This document shows positions 12,821 through 22,254 of a stretch of 38,521 nucleotides of DNA, piece by piece; position 1 is the first letter of the stretch; every line of letters starts with the position of its first letter. Both the position numbers and the translations under genes were made by a program. Source of the DNA: Myxococcota bacterium (GTDB lineage: Bacteria > Myxococcota_A > UBA796 > UBA2385); assembly GCA_023150805.1 (NCBI GenBank), contig JAKLKF010000072.1, forward strand, positions 1 to 38,521, written 5' to 3'. Below the pieces are notes generated by a model. It did no database searches, was not told the DNA's origin, and worked only from the letters and a program-made list of their open reading frames with translations.

Positions 12821-14044
12821 TCAGCCCTCGACTTCCAGCCACGCCGCCACCCGGTCCCGCACCTGGGGGTGGTCGAGCAGGTCCATGTGGCTCGCACCGT
12901 ACACCACCACCCGGCGCTCGGGCGGCAGGCCCAGGTCCCGCGCCGGGTCGGGGTGGCGGCCGAGCGCGCTGTCGACCGGCACCGTGCCGTCGCCCGGCAG
13001 GTTGGCGTCGGCGAAGGCGCCGGCTGGCCCGGCTGCCAGGTCGGCGGCCACGGCGAAGCAGTCCACCCCCACGGGCAGGGGCAGGGGCTGGCGGGGGTCC
13101 GGCTCCGGCGTGAAGCGGTCGCGGCCCTGCCAGTCGGCGTCGCGCAGGTTGCCGAAGCGCAGGTCCGTGACGCCGGCGCTGCGCAGGCGGGCCAGGCGGG
13201 CCAGCGGGGCGGTGACGGCGGGCAGGCCGGCGGCCGCTTGCAGCCAGGCGCCGCCGCGCTCCAGCGGGGCGCCGTGGTGGGGGCTGCCCAGGAAGACCAG
13301 GCTGCCCAGCAGGCCCCGCCAGCGGTGGCCCTGCTGCTCGGCCGTGTGGATGGCGGCCCGGCTGACCAGGCCGCCCATGCTGTGGGTGACGAGGTCGATG
13401 CGGCGCAGGGGCACCGGCCAGGCCGCGACCAGGCGCTCCAGCAGCGTGGCCAGGCGCTGCCCGTTGGTCGAGATGTGCAGGCCCGAGTTGTAGTCCAGCG
13501 CCAGCCAGCAGAGCTCGCCCTGGTCCTCCAGGCGCTGGCCCAGGTGCTGGCCGCCCCGGGACCAGCAGCGGTGGCTGGCCGAGCTGCCGTGGATCAGCAG
13601 CACCAGGCGGCCGCTCGGCCGCGGCAGGGCCTGCCCGGGCGCGTCGGGGTCCACCTGCCGGTCGCCTCGACGCAGCGTCATCGGCAGGGCCAGGGCGCTG
13701 CCGGTCTCCTCCAGGTGGTCGCCCACCACCCCGTTGAGCGCGCCGAGCAGCACGTCGCGCTCGGGCCCCGAGGTGCCCGGCCCCAGCAGGGGCCCGAGCT
13801 GCACGAGGGCGGCGTCCAGGCCGGTGCCCACCAGGCCGGTGATGCCCTTGATGCTGCCGTAGGTGGGGGCCGTCACCAGCCGCACCACCCCCGCCAGCGG
13901 CCGGCCCAGCAGCGCCGGCCCGCCGCCGATGGTGACGTGCATCTCCTGCACGACCTCGGTCACCTGGACGGTGGCGTGCACCGCCAGGCGGACCGCCGCG
14001 CGCAGCTCGTCGGTCAGGGTGGGGGGGCGGGGGGGAGTGGACAT
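12821..14044 (-). CDS. Lipase/esterase-like alpha/beta hydrolase
   Basis: Predicted serine hydrolase of 407 residues, related to PGAP1-like esterases and triacylglycerol lipases; the substrate is unknown. LVLLIHGSSASHRCW (about 147-161) forms the oxyanion region, HSMGG (S222) the nucleophile elbow, GDGTVPVDSA a likely Asp loop and YGASHMDLL the likely catalytic His. The N-terminal about 130 residues are helical and lack a clear signal peptide, so location is uncertain. The ATG at 14044 is the first in frame. It converges on the hydrolase ending at 12783, with a 37-nt gap that holds a 5-bp CCGCC/GGCGG hairpin. Confidence 0.85.
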   Translation of the reverse strand: MSTPPRPPTLTDELRAAVRLAVHATVQVTEVVQEMHVTIGGGPALLGRPLAGVVRLVTAPTYGSIKGITGLVGTGLDAALVQLGPLLGPGTSGPERDVLLGALNGVVGDHLEETGSALALPMTLRRGDRQVDPDAPGQALPRPSGRLVLLIHGSSASHRCWSRGGQHLGQRLEDQGELCWLALDYNSGLHISTNGQRLATLLERLVAAWPVPLRRIDLVTHSMGGLVSRAAIHTAEQQGHRWRGLLGSLVFLGSPHHGAPLERGGAWLQAAAGLPAVTAPLARLARLRSAGVTDLRFGNLRDADWQGRDRFTPEPDPRQPLPLPVGVDCFAVAADLAAGPAGAFADANLPGDGTVPVDSALGRHPDPARDLGLPPERRVVVYGASHMDLLDHPQVRDRVAAWLEVEG

Positions 14045-14248
14045 GGGCTCGGTCGGCGGTGGCGAGGAAGCAGCCCCGGGGCGGCGGCTGCCCGTGCAGC
14101 CGGGCCTGGCGCCCGTCGGGCTGGGGCACCTGCGGGGCCAGGACCTCGAGCTCCTCCAGTGCTGGAACCCTACACCCCCGGCGGAGGGCCCTCAAGCGCG
14201 GGTCCGGCGGGGCCGCGGCCGCAAGGCAGGGGCTCCGCCACACGAGAG

Positions 14249-14262
14249 CGCGCCTTGGCGCG
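14249..14262. promoter_or_regulatory. CGCGCC-TT-GGCGCG dyad in a divergent gap
   Basis: A perfect 6-bp inverted repeat with a 2-bp centre, in the 277-nt region between the lipase gene (-) and the ASST-like gene (+). The centre is too small for an RNA loop, so a protein-binding dyad is more natural. The surrounding gap shows no gene and no good promoter match apart from TTGACG at 14286-14291. Confidence 0.25.
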
Positions 14263-14321
14263 AAGGTCTGCCGCCAGCTTCCGCGTTGACGGCACCCGTG
14301 CGCTGTGCAAGCGTTCCCGCA

Positions 14322-15770
14322 GTGCCTGTGCCGCGCGCCACTCGAGGTCGCCGTCCAGCCTCACCCCTGGTGGAGCTCGCCGCCGGGCTGGCGCTGGCAG
14401 CCTGCCAGGCACCCACGCCAGGCGAAGAGGCGGCGGCGACCCTGGACGACCTGGAGCTCGTGCCGGCACCCGAGAGCCCCCTGGTCGTCCTGGCGCGCTG
14501 GACGACCTCGGACCCGGGGGACTCGGTCGTAGAGTTCCGCGACCCTTCCGGGCAGGCCTGGCGGATCGCCGACCCCTCCCTCGTGCAGGAGCACGAGGTG
14601 GTCGTGGTCGGGATGCGGCCAGCGACGGACTACGAGATCGTGGCGTCGTCGACCCTGGCGGACGGCCGCGTCCTGGGCGCGGAGGCCGAGCCGTGGACGA
14701 CCCCCGCCCTGCCCTACGACTGGATCGGCCCGCGCCTGAAGGTGTGGGACGAGACCCTCGCCCAGCCGGGCTGGACGCTGTTCAACCTGGTCTGTGGCCT
14801 GGCCTCGCCCCCGGTGGCCCTGGTGGTGGACGAGGAGGCCCGGGTGGCCTGGTACTTCTCGCCCAGCTCCGCCACGGCCCCCCCGGACCTGCAGGTCACG
14901 ATGACCTCCCGCGGTGGGGTGTTGCTGGGGCCCGCCGTGCCGACGAACACGCCCATCCTGGAGGTCGACCTCGCCGGCCGGACGACCTGGGAGGGTCCGA
15001 TCAACGACCTGGACCAGTTTCGGCACCACGTCTTCCAGGAGCTGGACAACGGCAACTACATCACCACGGTCTCGGAGGAGCGGGAAGACGGGTGGCTGGC
15101 CGACGTCCTGACCGAGATCGCGCCGGATCACTCGGTGGCCTGGTCCTGGGCCTTCTCGGATCACGTCGAGCTGGACCCGGAGGACGTGACCGTGAATGGG
15201 AAGAAGCAGCGGGACTTCACGCACGTCAACGGCGTGTCCGTCGACCTGGACGCCGGGACGATCACCGCCAGCGCCAAGTACCTGGACCGCGTCTACCAGG
15301 TGGACCGCCAGACCGGCCAGGTCCTGTGGGTGCTGGGGTCCGGGGGCGACTTCGCCGCGGACCCCGACGCGACCCGACCCTGGTTCGCGGGCGCCCACTC
15401 TCCCACGCTGCTGCCCGGGGACAGGCTCCTGCTGCTGGACAACCAGACCGACCTGGGCACGGCCCGGGCGGTCGAGTACGACCTCGACTTCTCCACCATG
15501 ACCGCTCACATCGCCTGGCAGCATCCCCCCGAGGGTGAGCAGAGCCCCTGGGTGTCGCTGGGCTGGGGCAACGCGGACCGCCTGGACAACGGCAACACCC
15601 TCATCGTGCCGGGCGAGGTCGTCGCCAACGAACAGAGCGTGGTGGTGGAGGTGACCCCGTCCGGCGCCGTCGCGTGGGAGATGGACCTGGGGACGGGGAC
15701 CGATGACTGTCCGCTGCCCCTGGTCTTCCGGGCGGTCCGCATCGCCGCCCTGGCCGAGCGCCTGCCCTAG
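14322..15770 (+). CDS. Arylsulfotransferase-like exported beta-propeller protein
   Basis: Predicted periplasmic or surface protein of about 482 residues. It keeps the ASST features better than its paralogue at 8323-9729: DFTHVNGVSVDLDAGTITAS carries the HxN histidine, and VYQVDRQTGQVLWVLG, AHSPTLLPGDRLLLLDN and RLDNGNTLIVPG are typical blade motifs. ASST enzymes move sulfate from phenolic esters to phenols. No ATG suits the N-terminus; GTG at 14322 or 14328 gives an Arg-rich n-region before the lipobox LAAC, and GTG at 14370 gives a very short one, so the start is uncertain. A 17-bp tandem duplication lies across the stop codon. Confidence 0.75.
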   Translation: MPVPRATRGRRPASPLVELAAGLALAACQAPTPGEEAAATLDDLELVPAPESPLVVLARWTTSDPGDSVVEFRDPSGQAWRIADPSLVQEHEVVVVGMRPATDYEIVASSTLADGRVLGAEAEPWTTPALPYDWIGPRLKVWDETLAQPGWTLFNLVCGLASPPVALVVDEEARVAWYFSPSSATAPPDLQVTMTSRGGVLLGPAVPTNTPILEVDLAGRTTWEGPINDLDQFRHHVFQELDNGNYITTVSEEREDGWLADVLTEIAPDHSVAWSWAFSDHVELDPEDVTVNGKKQRDFTHVNGVSVDLDAGTITASAKYLDRVYQVDRQTGQVLWVLGSGGDFAADPDATRPWFAGAHSPTLLPGDRLLLLDNQTDLGTARAVEYDLDFSTMTAHIAWQHPPEGEQSPWVSLGWGNADRLDNGNTLIVPGEVVANEQSVVVEVTPSGAVAWEMDLGTGTDDCPLPLVFRAVRIAALAERLP

Positions 15771-15785
15771 CCGAGCGCCTGCCCT
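15753..15785 (+). repeat. 17-bp tandem duplication across a stop codon
   Basis: GCCGAGCGCCTGCCCT occurs at 15753-15768 and again at 15770-15785, with one base between. The TAG stop of the ASST-like gene is formed at the junction. Without the second copy the frame would read on two residues to a TGA. Confidence 0.85.
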
Positions 15786-15848
15786 GGCGGTGACAGGCCC
15801 GGGACCAGGTCGGGGGCGCGCTCGTCGCGGGCGACAGGGCCCCCACGA

Positions 15849-15868
15849 AGGGTGCCTCCGGGCACCCT
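15849..15868. terminator. Hairpin between convergent genes
   Basis: AGGGTGCC (15849-15856) and GGCACCCT (15861-15868) form a perfect 8-bp stem with a TCCG loop. It lies between the ASST-like gene (+) and metK (-) and could serve both. T-runs are weak on either side. Confidence 0.5.
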
Positions 15869-15896
15869 CCGAGGGGCTCGCTTCGGCGCGGCGCGA

Positions 15897-17066
<1,170 letters not shown>

Positions 17067-17131
17067 GGTGCGGGCTCCTGGGCGGGTGGCGAGGGGATAC
17101 TCGAACGTCCGCGGTGTTTGGGGTGCCGGGC

Positions 17132-17160
17132 CTTCTACGAGCCCCGTGGGGCCGTGTCAA
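17132..17160 (-). promoter_or_regulatory. metK promoter overlapping the ptsI stop
   Basis: On the - strand TTGACA (17155-17160) is a perfect -35, followed after 17 bp by TAGAAG (17132-17137) as -10. The TAG of the -10 is the ptsI stop codon. The spacer holds a GCCCC-GT-GGGGC inverted repeat (17141-17152), a possible operator. The predicted leader is about 58 nt. Confidence 0.65.
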
Positions 17161-18724
17161 CCCCAGGTGAGGTCAGGATCCGGGCGACGCGGCGCAGGTC
17201 GGCGAGGCCCACGCCGACGCCCGCCAGGTCGAGGGCGGCGACCCGCGCCAGGCGGTCGAGGTCCGCCGCCAGCGCCCCGCAGAGCAGGACCGGGCGGCCC
17301 CGTGCGCGCCCGGCGGCGGCCACCTGACGGAGCAGCCGCCACAGCGCGGGGTGATCGGGGTCCAGGCGGTCGGCCACGCGGGGATCCTCCCGGCTGGCGC
17401 CGACGGTGAGCTGGAGCAGGTCGTTGCTGCCGATCACCAGCAGCTCGGCCACGTCGAGCAGCCGCTCGACCTCCAGGGCGGCGGCGGGCGTCTCGACCAT
17501 CGCCCCCACGGCGGGGGCCGGGCCGTCGGCGGTCCAGCAGCGCCGCACCTCCTCGCGGGCCAGGGCCACCTCCTCGGCCGCGCTGACCATCGGCAGCAAC
17601 AGGCAGAGCCGGGTCTCGGGGACGCGGGCGGCCGCCATGCACAGCGCGCGGACCTGGTCGCGGCTCCGCTCGGGCGCGAGGCGCAGCCAGCGGACCCCGC
17701 GGGGGCCCAGCGCCGGGTCGGGTCCCGGCACGGCGGCGTCGAAGGTCCGGATGACCACCGTGGTGCCGGGGAAGCAGCGCAGCGCCAGGGCGTAGCGGCG
17801 CGCCTGCTCCTCGACGCCGGGGGCGTCGCCGTCGCGCAGCAGGCGATCGGTGCGCAGCAGGCCGATCCCGGTGGCGCCCAGCGCACGGGCGAGCGGGGCC
17901 TCTTCGGGCAGGTCGATGGTGGCCAGGACGTTCAGGCGCCGCGCGGCCGGGGGCGGAGGGTGGGGACGTGCGGCCAGGAAGGCGCGGCAGGCGGCCGCGT
18001 CGGGGTCGAGCACCACCCGGCCGCGGTCGCCGTCGACCAGCGCGCCGCGGCCGTCCTCCAGCCGCTCGGGCAGGCCGGCCAGCCCGCCGACCACGGGCAC
18101 GCCCCGCCCCCGCGCAAGGATGGCCAGGTGGGTGAGGGGACCGCCCCGCGCCAGCAGGACGGCGCGGACCCGCCGGGTGGCGGCGCTCGAGGGCCCGAGC
18201 AGCTCCAGCAGCTCGTCGGGCGCCAGGTCGGCGCAGACCAGGATCACCGGGCGGTCGGGCAACGGGGCCGTCTCGACGCCTCCCTCCAGCGCGCGCAGCA
18301 GGCGCTCGCCCAGCAGGCGGACGTCGGCGCAGCGCGCGGCCAGCGTGGGGTCGCCGGGGCCCAGGAGGGTGGCGACGGCGTGGTCGGTCGCCGCCTCGAT
18401 CGCGACGGCGGCGGGGGCCCCGCGCTCCACCAGGGCGCGCGCCTGGCCGGCGAAGGCGGGGTCCGACAGCAGGGCCTGCTGCACCTCCACCAGCCCCCGC
18501 TCGTCCTCGCCGTGCCCACCCAGGCGCGCGTGGCGGCGGTCCAGCTCCTCCGCGACGCGGGCCAACGCCGCCTCCAGGGTGCGGGTGGCCGAGTGGGGGC
18601 CCGCCTCCGGCGCGACCCGGGCGCCGTCCCGGGGCCAGCGCAGGGTGCGCCCCGCCGCGCGGCCGGGCGCGCAGGCCACGCCCTGCAGGGACGTGGGTCG
18701 CCCGCCCGCGCTGGAGGCGGTCAC
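17135..18724 (-). CDS. ptsI: PTS enzyme I (phosphoenolpyruvate-protein phosphotransferase), divergent
   Basis: First step of the phosphotransferase chain: takes phosphate from PEP and passes it to HPr. The 529-residue protein is shorter than usual (about 570). The N-terminus (LQGVACAPGRAAG) matches the family start. The phospho-histidine is H199 in GGPLTHLAILAR. The PEP domain keeps GIGLLRTD (R291), METPAAALE (E411), SNDLLQLT (N434, D435) and the acid/base cysteine LLCGALAAD (C482). Odd: the RT-LDIGGDK-LP block is replaced by RTFDAAVPGPDPALG, with loss of the GGDK residues. The start is GTG, overlapping the ptsH stop as GTGA. Confidence 0.88.
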   Translation of the reverse strand: MTASSAGGRPTSLQGVACAPGRAAGRTLRWPRDGARVAPEAGPHSATRTLEAALARVAEELDRRHARLGGHGEDERGLVEVQQALLSDPAFAGQARALVERGAPAAVAIEAATDHAVATLLGPGDPTLAARCADVRLLGERLLRALEGGVETAPLPDRPVILVCADLAPDELLELLGPSSAATRRVRAVLLARGGPLTHLAILARGRGVPVVGGLAGLPERLEDGRGALVDGDRGRVVLDPDAAACRAFLAARPHPPPPAARRLNVLATIDLPEEAPLARALGATGIGLLRTDRLLRDGDAPGVEEQARRYALALRCFPGTTVVIRTFDAAVPGPDPALGPRGVRWLRLAPERSRDQVRALCMAAARVPETRLCLLLPMVSAAEEVALAREEVRRCWTADGPAPAVGAMVETPAAALEVERLLDVAELLVIGSNDLLQLTVGASREDPRVADRLDPDHPALWRLLRQVAAAGRARGRPVLLCGALAADLDRLARVAALDLAGVGVGLADLRRVARILTSPGVDTAPRGS

Positions 18725-18996
18725 CGCGGCGAGGTGCCGGGGAAGCCGCTGGCGACGAGATCGTGCAGGGTCTGGGCGGCCTGGGCCTCGCGCTCCCCCT
18801 CGCAGCGGATGGTCAGGGTCGTGCCCCGTCGTGCCAGCAGGGAGCTGAGGGCCAGCAGGCTCTTGCCGTCGACGGCGGGGCCGTCGGTGGACACCGCCAC
18901 GCGGCAGGGGAAGCGGCTGGCGGCGTCCACGAAGCGAGCGGCCGCCCGGAGGTGGAGGCCCAGCTCGTTGACGATGCGCACCTGGAGCTCGGTCAT
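18721..18996 (-). CDS. ptsH: HPr, PTS phosphocarrier protein
   Basis: Small phosphocarrier between enzyme I and EIIA. The 91-residue protein has the phosphorylated H15 in GLHLR (family: GLHAR) with R17 next to it; the usual Pro18 is Ala. S46 in VDGKSLLAL sits at the regulatory serine position used by HPr kinase, though no hprK is seen here. The ATG at 18996 gives canonical numbering. Its stop overlaps the ptsI start by four bases, and the EIIA gene ends 7 nt upstream, so EIIA-HPr-EI form one operon. Confidence 0.95.
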   Translation of the reverse strand: MTELQVRIVNELGLHLRAAARFVDAASRFPCRVAVSTDGPAVDGKSLLALSSLLARRGTTLTIRCEGEREAQAAQTLHDLVASGFPGTSPR

Positions 18997-19003
18997 CGGG
19001 GGA

Positions 19004-19420
19004 TCAGCCTCCGGAGGGGCTCTCGGGCTTCAGCCACGAGGTCGCCGAGGTGACGTTGCGCCGGCCGTAGGCCAGCACGTCCTGGGAGAGGGTGGCCAGG
19101 TCCGACTGGCCCCGGTGCTGGGCGGCCCGCAGGACCATCGGCAGGTTCACGCCGGTGATCACCTCGACCTGGCCCTCGGCCAGCAGGGCCAGCGCCAGGT
19201 TGCTGGGCGTCCCCCCCAGCATGTCGACCAGGACGAGCACGCCCTGCCCCTGGTCGGCCTGCTGGAGCGCCTGCTGCATGCCGGCCCAGGCCTGGTCGCG
19301 GCTGCTCTCGGGGGCGAGGTCGACGGGGACCAGGCCTTCGAGCGGGCCGAGCACGACCTGGGCCGCGTGGGTCAGCGCGCTGGCGATGCCGCAGTGGGTG
19401 GCGATGACGATCCCGATCAT
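19004..19420 (-). CDS. PTS EIIA component, mannose/fructose family
   Basis: Accepts phosphate from HPr. The protein has about 138 residues, begins MIGIVIATH with the phospho-histidine (H9) and has the family motifs VDMLGGTPSNLA and TGVNLPMVL. No IIB, IIC or IID gene is present, so it probably acts as a regulatory output, as proposed for the permease-free PTS of deltaproteobacteria. Three in-frame ATGs (19432, 19429, 19420) are possible; 19420 gives the family-like N-terminus. It is the first gene of the EIIA-HPr-EI operon and diverges from the radical SAM gene. Confidence 0.9.
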   Translation of the reverse strand: MIGIVIATHCGIASALTHAAQVVLGPLEGLVPVDLAPESSRDQAWAGMQQALQQADQGQGVLVLVDMLGGTPSNLALALLAEGQVEVITGVNLPMVLRAAQHRGQSDLATLSQDVLAYGRRNVTSATSWLKPESPSGG

Positions 19421-19539
19421 GGGCCCCATCATATCCGACCGACCTGCGGGGGGTGCGCCCCCCTGGCGCCTCGCGACCAGGACGCTACACTCCGAGCCGA
19501 CCTGTCACGGCCCCCGCGGTCCCCAACCGGAGCCTCGCC

Positions 19540-21117
19540 ATGAAGATCGCGCTGATCAACCCGACGCCGAGCGACCACTACTCGCCCTGCATCCGGATGC
19601 TCTCCTCCTACCTGAAGCTCCACGGGCACACCGTGCGGCAGATCTTCGTGCCGGCCGACCAGATCAAGCACCGGCACGAAGAGGCGCACATCATGCAGCT
19701 CGCCCAGACGATGATCGACGACATCGTCGGCCTGGTGGGCGACTTCGACATGGTGGGGCTCTCGTTCATGACCTGCCAGTTCGACATCGCCGTGCAGGTG
19801 ACCCGGGCCATCCAGAAGGTCCACCCCGAGAAGTTCATGGTCTGGGGCGGCTTCCATCCCACCACCATGCCCCAGCAGGCGCTCGAGTTCGTCGACGCCG
19901 TCTGCGTGGGCGAGGGCGAGCACGCCCTGCTCGAGCTGGTCGAGCGGCTGGAGGCCGGCCAGGACCACACCGACGTGCGCAACTTCTGGTTCCGCAAGCC
20001 CAACGGCAAGATCGTGGGCAACCCGCACCGTCCCTTGATCCAGGACCTGGACACGCTGCCCTACCAGGACTTCAGCTTCGAGGACGACTGGACCTGGACC
20101 CTGGACGAGCAGCACATGGAGCAGCTGTCCTGGGAGCGGTACAAGAAGGTCATCCCGACCTACCCCGACCGCAACGGCGACCTGCGCGACGGCTACAAGA
20201 CGATGATCACCCGCGGCTGCCCGCACAAGTGCAGCTACTGCGGCGTGGCCTTCAACCACGACCTCTACAAGGGCCAGCGCTACCTGCGCCGCCGCTCGGT
20301 GGAGCACATGGTCGGCGAGGTGAAGGAGGTGGTGAAGCGCTTCCCCGAGATCGGCATCATCCACTTCCAGGACGACGTCTTCTTCTCGACCAGCAACCAG
20401 GAGATCAAGAAGTTCTCCCAGGTCTGGCAGAAGGAGCTGGGGCTCAACTTCCGCGCCCAGTGCAGCCCGACGACCATCAACGAGGAGAAGTACAAGGACC
20501 TCATCGACGCGGGCCTGTGCGCGACCGAGCTGGGCATCCAGACGGGCAGCTCCGAGACCATGCGCACCTACAAGCGCGGCATGACGAACGAGCAGCTCCT
20601 GAAGGCCGTCAACATCATCAGCAAGTACAGCGAGTTCATCAACGTCCCCGACTACCACATGATCCTGGACAACCCGTGGGAGTCGACCGAGGACGTGATG
20701 AAGGGCCTGCGGCTGCTGTGGACGCTGCCGCCTCCGTACAACCTGCTTCCCTCCAGCCTTGTCCCCTACCCGGGGACCGAGTTCTACCACAAGGCCATCG
20801 AGGACGGCTACGTCACCGACGAGTACAACCAGGTGTACCGGAAGGGTTTCCACACGCCCAACGGCAGCTACCTCAACTTCCTCTTCTTCCTGACGCTGTT
20901 CAACAACCTGCCCAAGGAGCTGGTGCAGTTCGCCGCCAGCGACTCGATCGTGCGGGTGCTCAACCAGAAGAAGTACGACAAGTTCTGGGGTGCCGCCTAC
21001 CAGGTGGGGGATCGCTTCCGACAGATGCAGAAGCTGTCGCACCTGGCCGTCAAGGGAAAGCTGTTCGAGATCACCAACATGCGTGACCTCAAGCGGATGG
21101 CCAACCAGGGCAAGTGA
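19540..21117 (+). CDS. B12-binding-domain radical SAM protein
   Basis: Predicted radical S-adenosylmethionine enzyme of 525 residues, class B type. The N-terminal half resembles a cobalamin-binding fold (GDFDMVGLSFMT, VWGGFHPTTMPQ, CVGEGE at about 68-126). The 4Fe-4S cluster motif is CPHKCSYC (C227, C231, C234) and is intact, followed by a TIM-barrel with LGIQTGSSETM. Relatives carry out methylations, ring formations and bond insertions; the substrate is unknown. The ATG at 19540 gives MKIALINPTP, the usual start. TetR follows after 83 nt and the next genes are tightly spaced, suggesting an operon. Confidence 0.93.
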   Translation: MKIALINPTPSDHYSPCIRMLSSYLKLHGHTVRQIFVPADQIKHRHEEAHIMQLAQTMIDDIVGLVGDFDMVGLSFMTCQFDIAVQVTRAIQKVHPEKFMVWGGFHPTTMPQQALEFVDAVCVGEGEHALLELVERLEAGQDHTDVRNFWFRKPNGKIVGNPHRPLIQDLDTLPYQDFSFEDDWTWTLDEQHMEQLSWERYKKVIPTYPDRNGDLRDGYKTMITRGCPHKCSYCGVAFNHDLYKGQRYLRRRSVEHMVGEVKEVVKRFPEIGIIHFQDDVFFSTSNQEIKKFSQVWQKELGLNFRAQCSPTTINEEKYKDLIDAGLCATELGIQTGSSETMRTYKRGMTNEQLLKAVNIISKYSEFINVPDYHMILDNPWESTEDVMKGLRLLWTLPPPYNLLPSSLVPYPGTEFYHKAIEDGYVTDEYNQVYRKGFHTPNGSYLNFLFFLTLFNNLPKELVQFAASDSIVRVLNQKKYDKFWGAAYQVGDRFRQMQKLSHLAVKGKLFEITNMRDLKRMANQGK

Positions 21118-21200
21118 GGGCGGCGTCGCCGACCCCCGGGCTGCGACGGCGGGGCCCCCCGGTCTTGCCCGCCCACCCCCAGCGTGGCAGGTTGACCAGG

Positions 21201-21827
21201 ATGACCCGTCACCAGCCCGAGGCAGAGCGGAAGAGCCAGATCATGCGGGCCGCGCGTGCGGTCTTCATCGAGAAGGGCTTCATGGCCGCCCGGATGCAGG
21301 ACGTGGCCCGGCGGGCCCGCCTGTCCAAGGGGGCGCTGTACTTCTACTTCCCCAGCAAGCGGGACCTCTTCTACGCCCTGGTGGAGGAAGAGCAGCGGGT
21401 GACCCTGTCCTTCCTGCAGCGGGCCGAGGGGGACGAGCGGCCGGCCACCATCAAGCTGCTGGACCTGGGGCGGCAGTACCTGGACTACTTCGCGGGCCTC
21501 AAGTCGCCGCCGCGCTTCTTCCTGCTCATGACCGAGATGGCCATCCGCGACGAGGAGATCCGCGAGCGGGTGCAGGAGATCCACCAGCGCTTCGTCCGGC
21601 AGCTCGCCGACATCATCTCCGAGGGCCAGGACCGCGGCGAGTTCGGCGTCATCGACCCGCTCGCCGTGGCGCAGCTCCTCAAGGCCTTCGTCGACGGCCT
21701 GGCGGGCCAGTCCGCCGTCGGCATCCGACCGGACGTCGAGCGGCTGTCGACCGACGGCATCCGGCTCATCTTCGAGGGGCTCGGCCTGACCCCTCGCCCT
21801 CTCCCCTCCATCGCGGAGGCTGGCTGA
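21201..21827 (+). CDS. TetR family transcriptional regulator
   Basis: DNA-binding repressor or activator of 208 residues. The N-terminal helix-turn-helix is clear: AARAVFIEKGF, MQDVARRARLSKGALYFYFPSKRDLFYAL at about 14-56. The C-terminal ligand domain has no recognised specificity. The ATG at 21201 matches the usual TetR N-terminus; a GTG at 21114 overlapping the radical SAM stop is possible but adds Pro/Arg-rich residues unlike the family. The stop overlaps the next start as TGATG. It may control the operon it lies in. Confidence 0.93.
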   Translation: MTRHQPEAERKSQIMRAARAVFIEKGFMAARMQDVARRARLSKGALYFYFPSKRDLFYALVEEEQRVTLSFLQRAEGDERPATIKLLDLGRQYLDYFAGLKSPPRFFLLMTEMAIRDEEIRERVQEIHQRFVRQLADIISEGQDRGEFGVIDPLAVAQLLKAFVDGLAGQSAVGIRPDVERLSTDGIRLIFEGLGLTPRPLPSIAEAG

Positions 21828-22213
21828 TGACCGCCGCCGCCTCGGCCGCCCGGCACGCCTCGCTGCGCTGGGCCGGCGCCCCGCTGCTCGCGCTGGGCGC
21901 GCTGCTGCTGCTCTCCTCCCTGGTCATGGTGGCCCGGGGGCAGCCGTGGACCCTCATCCCGCACGGCCTGCTGGCGACGGGCCTGGGCCTGGCCGCCTTC
22001 GGCGCGAACCACGACGCCGCGCTCTTCCTCGCCCTGCGGGCGCGGCGCGAGAAGCAACCCCTGCCCGCCGCCATCTCCGACGAGCTGGACGCGGAGCTGG
22101 CGCGGGATCGCGCGGCCACCCTGGGCCTGCACGCCTCGCCGGGTGTGGCGCTCGCCATGCCGGCGGTCGCCCTGCTGGCGCAGGGCTGGCTGGCCTGGCG
22201 GCTGTTCTCCTGA
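21827..22213 (+). CDS. Small membrane protein, function unknown
   Basis: A 128-residue protein with hydrophobic segments at about 17-38, 45-61 and 105-125 and a charged middle (RARREKQPLP, DELDAELARDRAA). I do not recognise the family. It is translationally coupled to the TetR gene by TGATG and precedes the PD40 propeller gene. Confidence 0.75.
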   Translation: MTAAASAARHASLRWAGAPLLALGALLLLSSLVMVARGQPWTLIPHGLLATGLGLAAFGANHDAALFLALRARREKQPLPAAISDELDAELARDRAATLGLHASPGVALAMPAVALLAQGWLAWRLFS

Positions 22214-22254
22214 GCGCCGATCCGCGCGCGGCGCCGCCACCCGGCGCGCCCCGG

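Noticed and set aside
17067..17131. SAM riboswitch upstream of metK
   Set aside because: The predicted leader is only about 58 nt and shows no recognisable aptamer helices; a normal promoter and AGGAG are present.
21114..21200. GTG at 21114 as the TetR start, overlapping the radical SAM stop
   Set aside because: It adds a Pro/Arg-rich stretch unlike TetR N-termini; ATG at 21201 fits the family.
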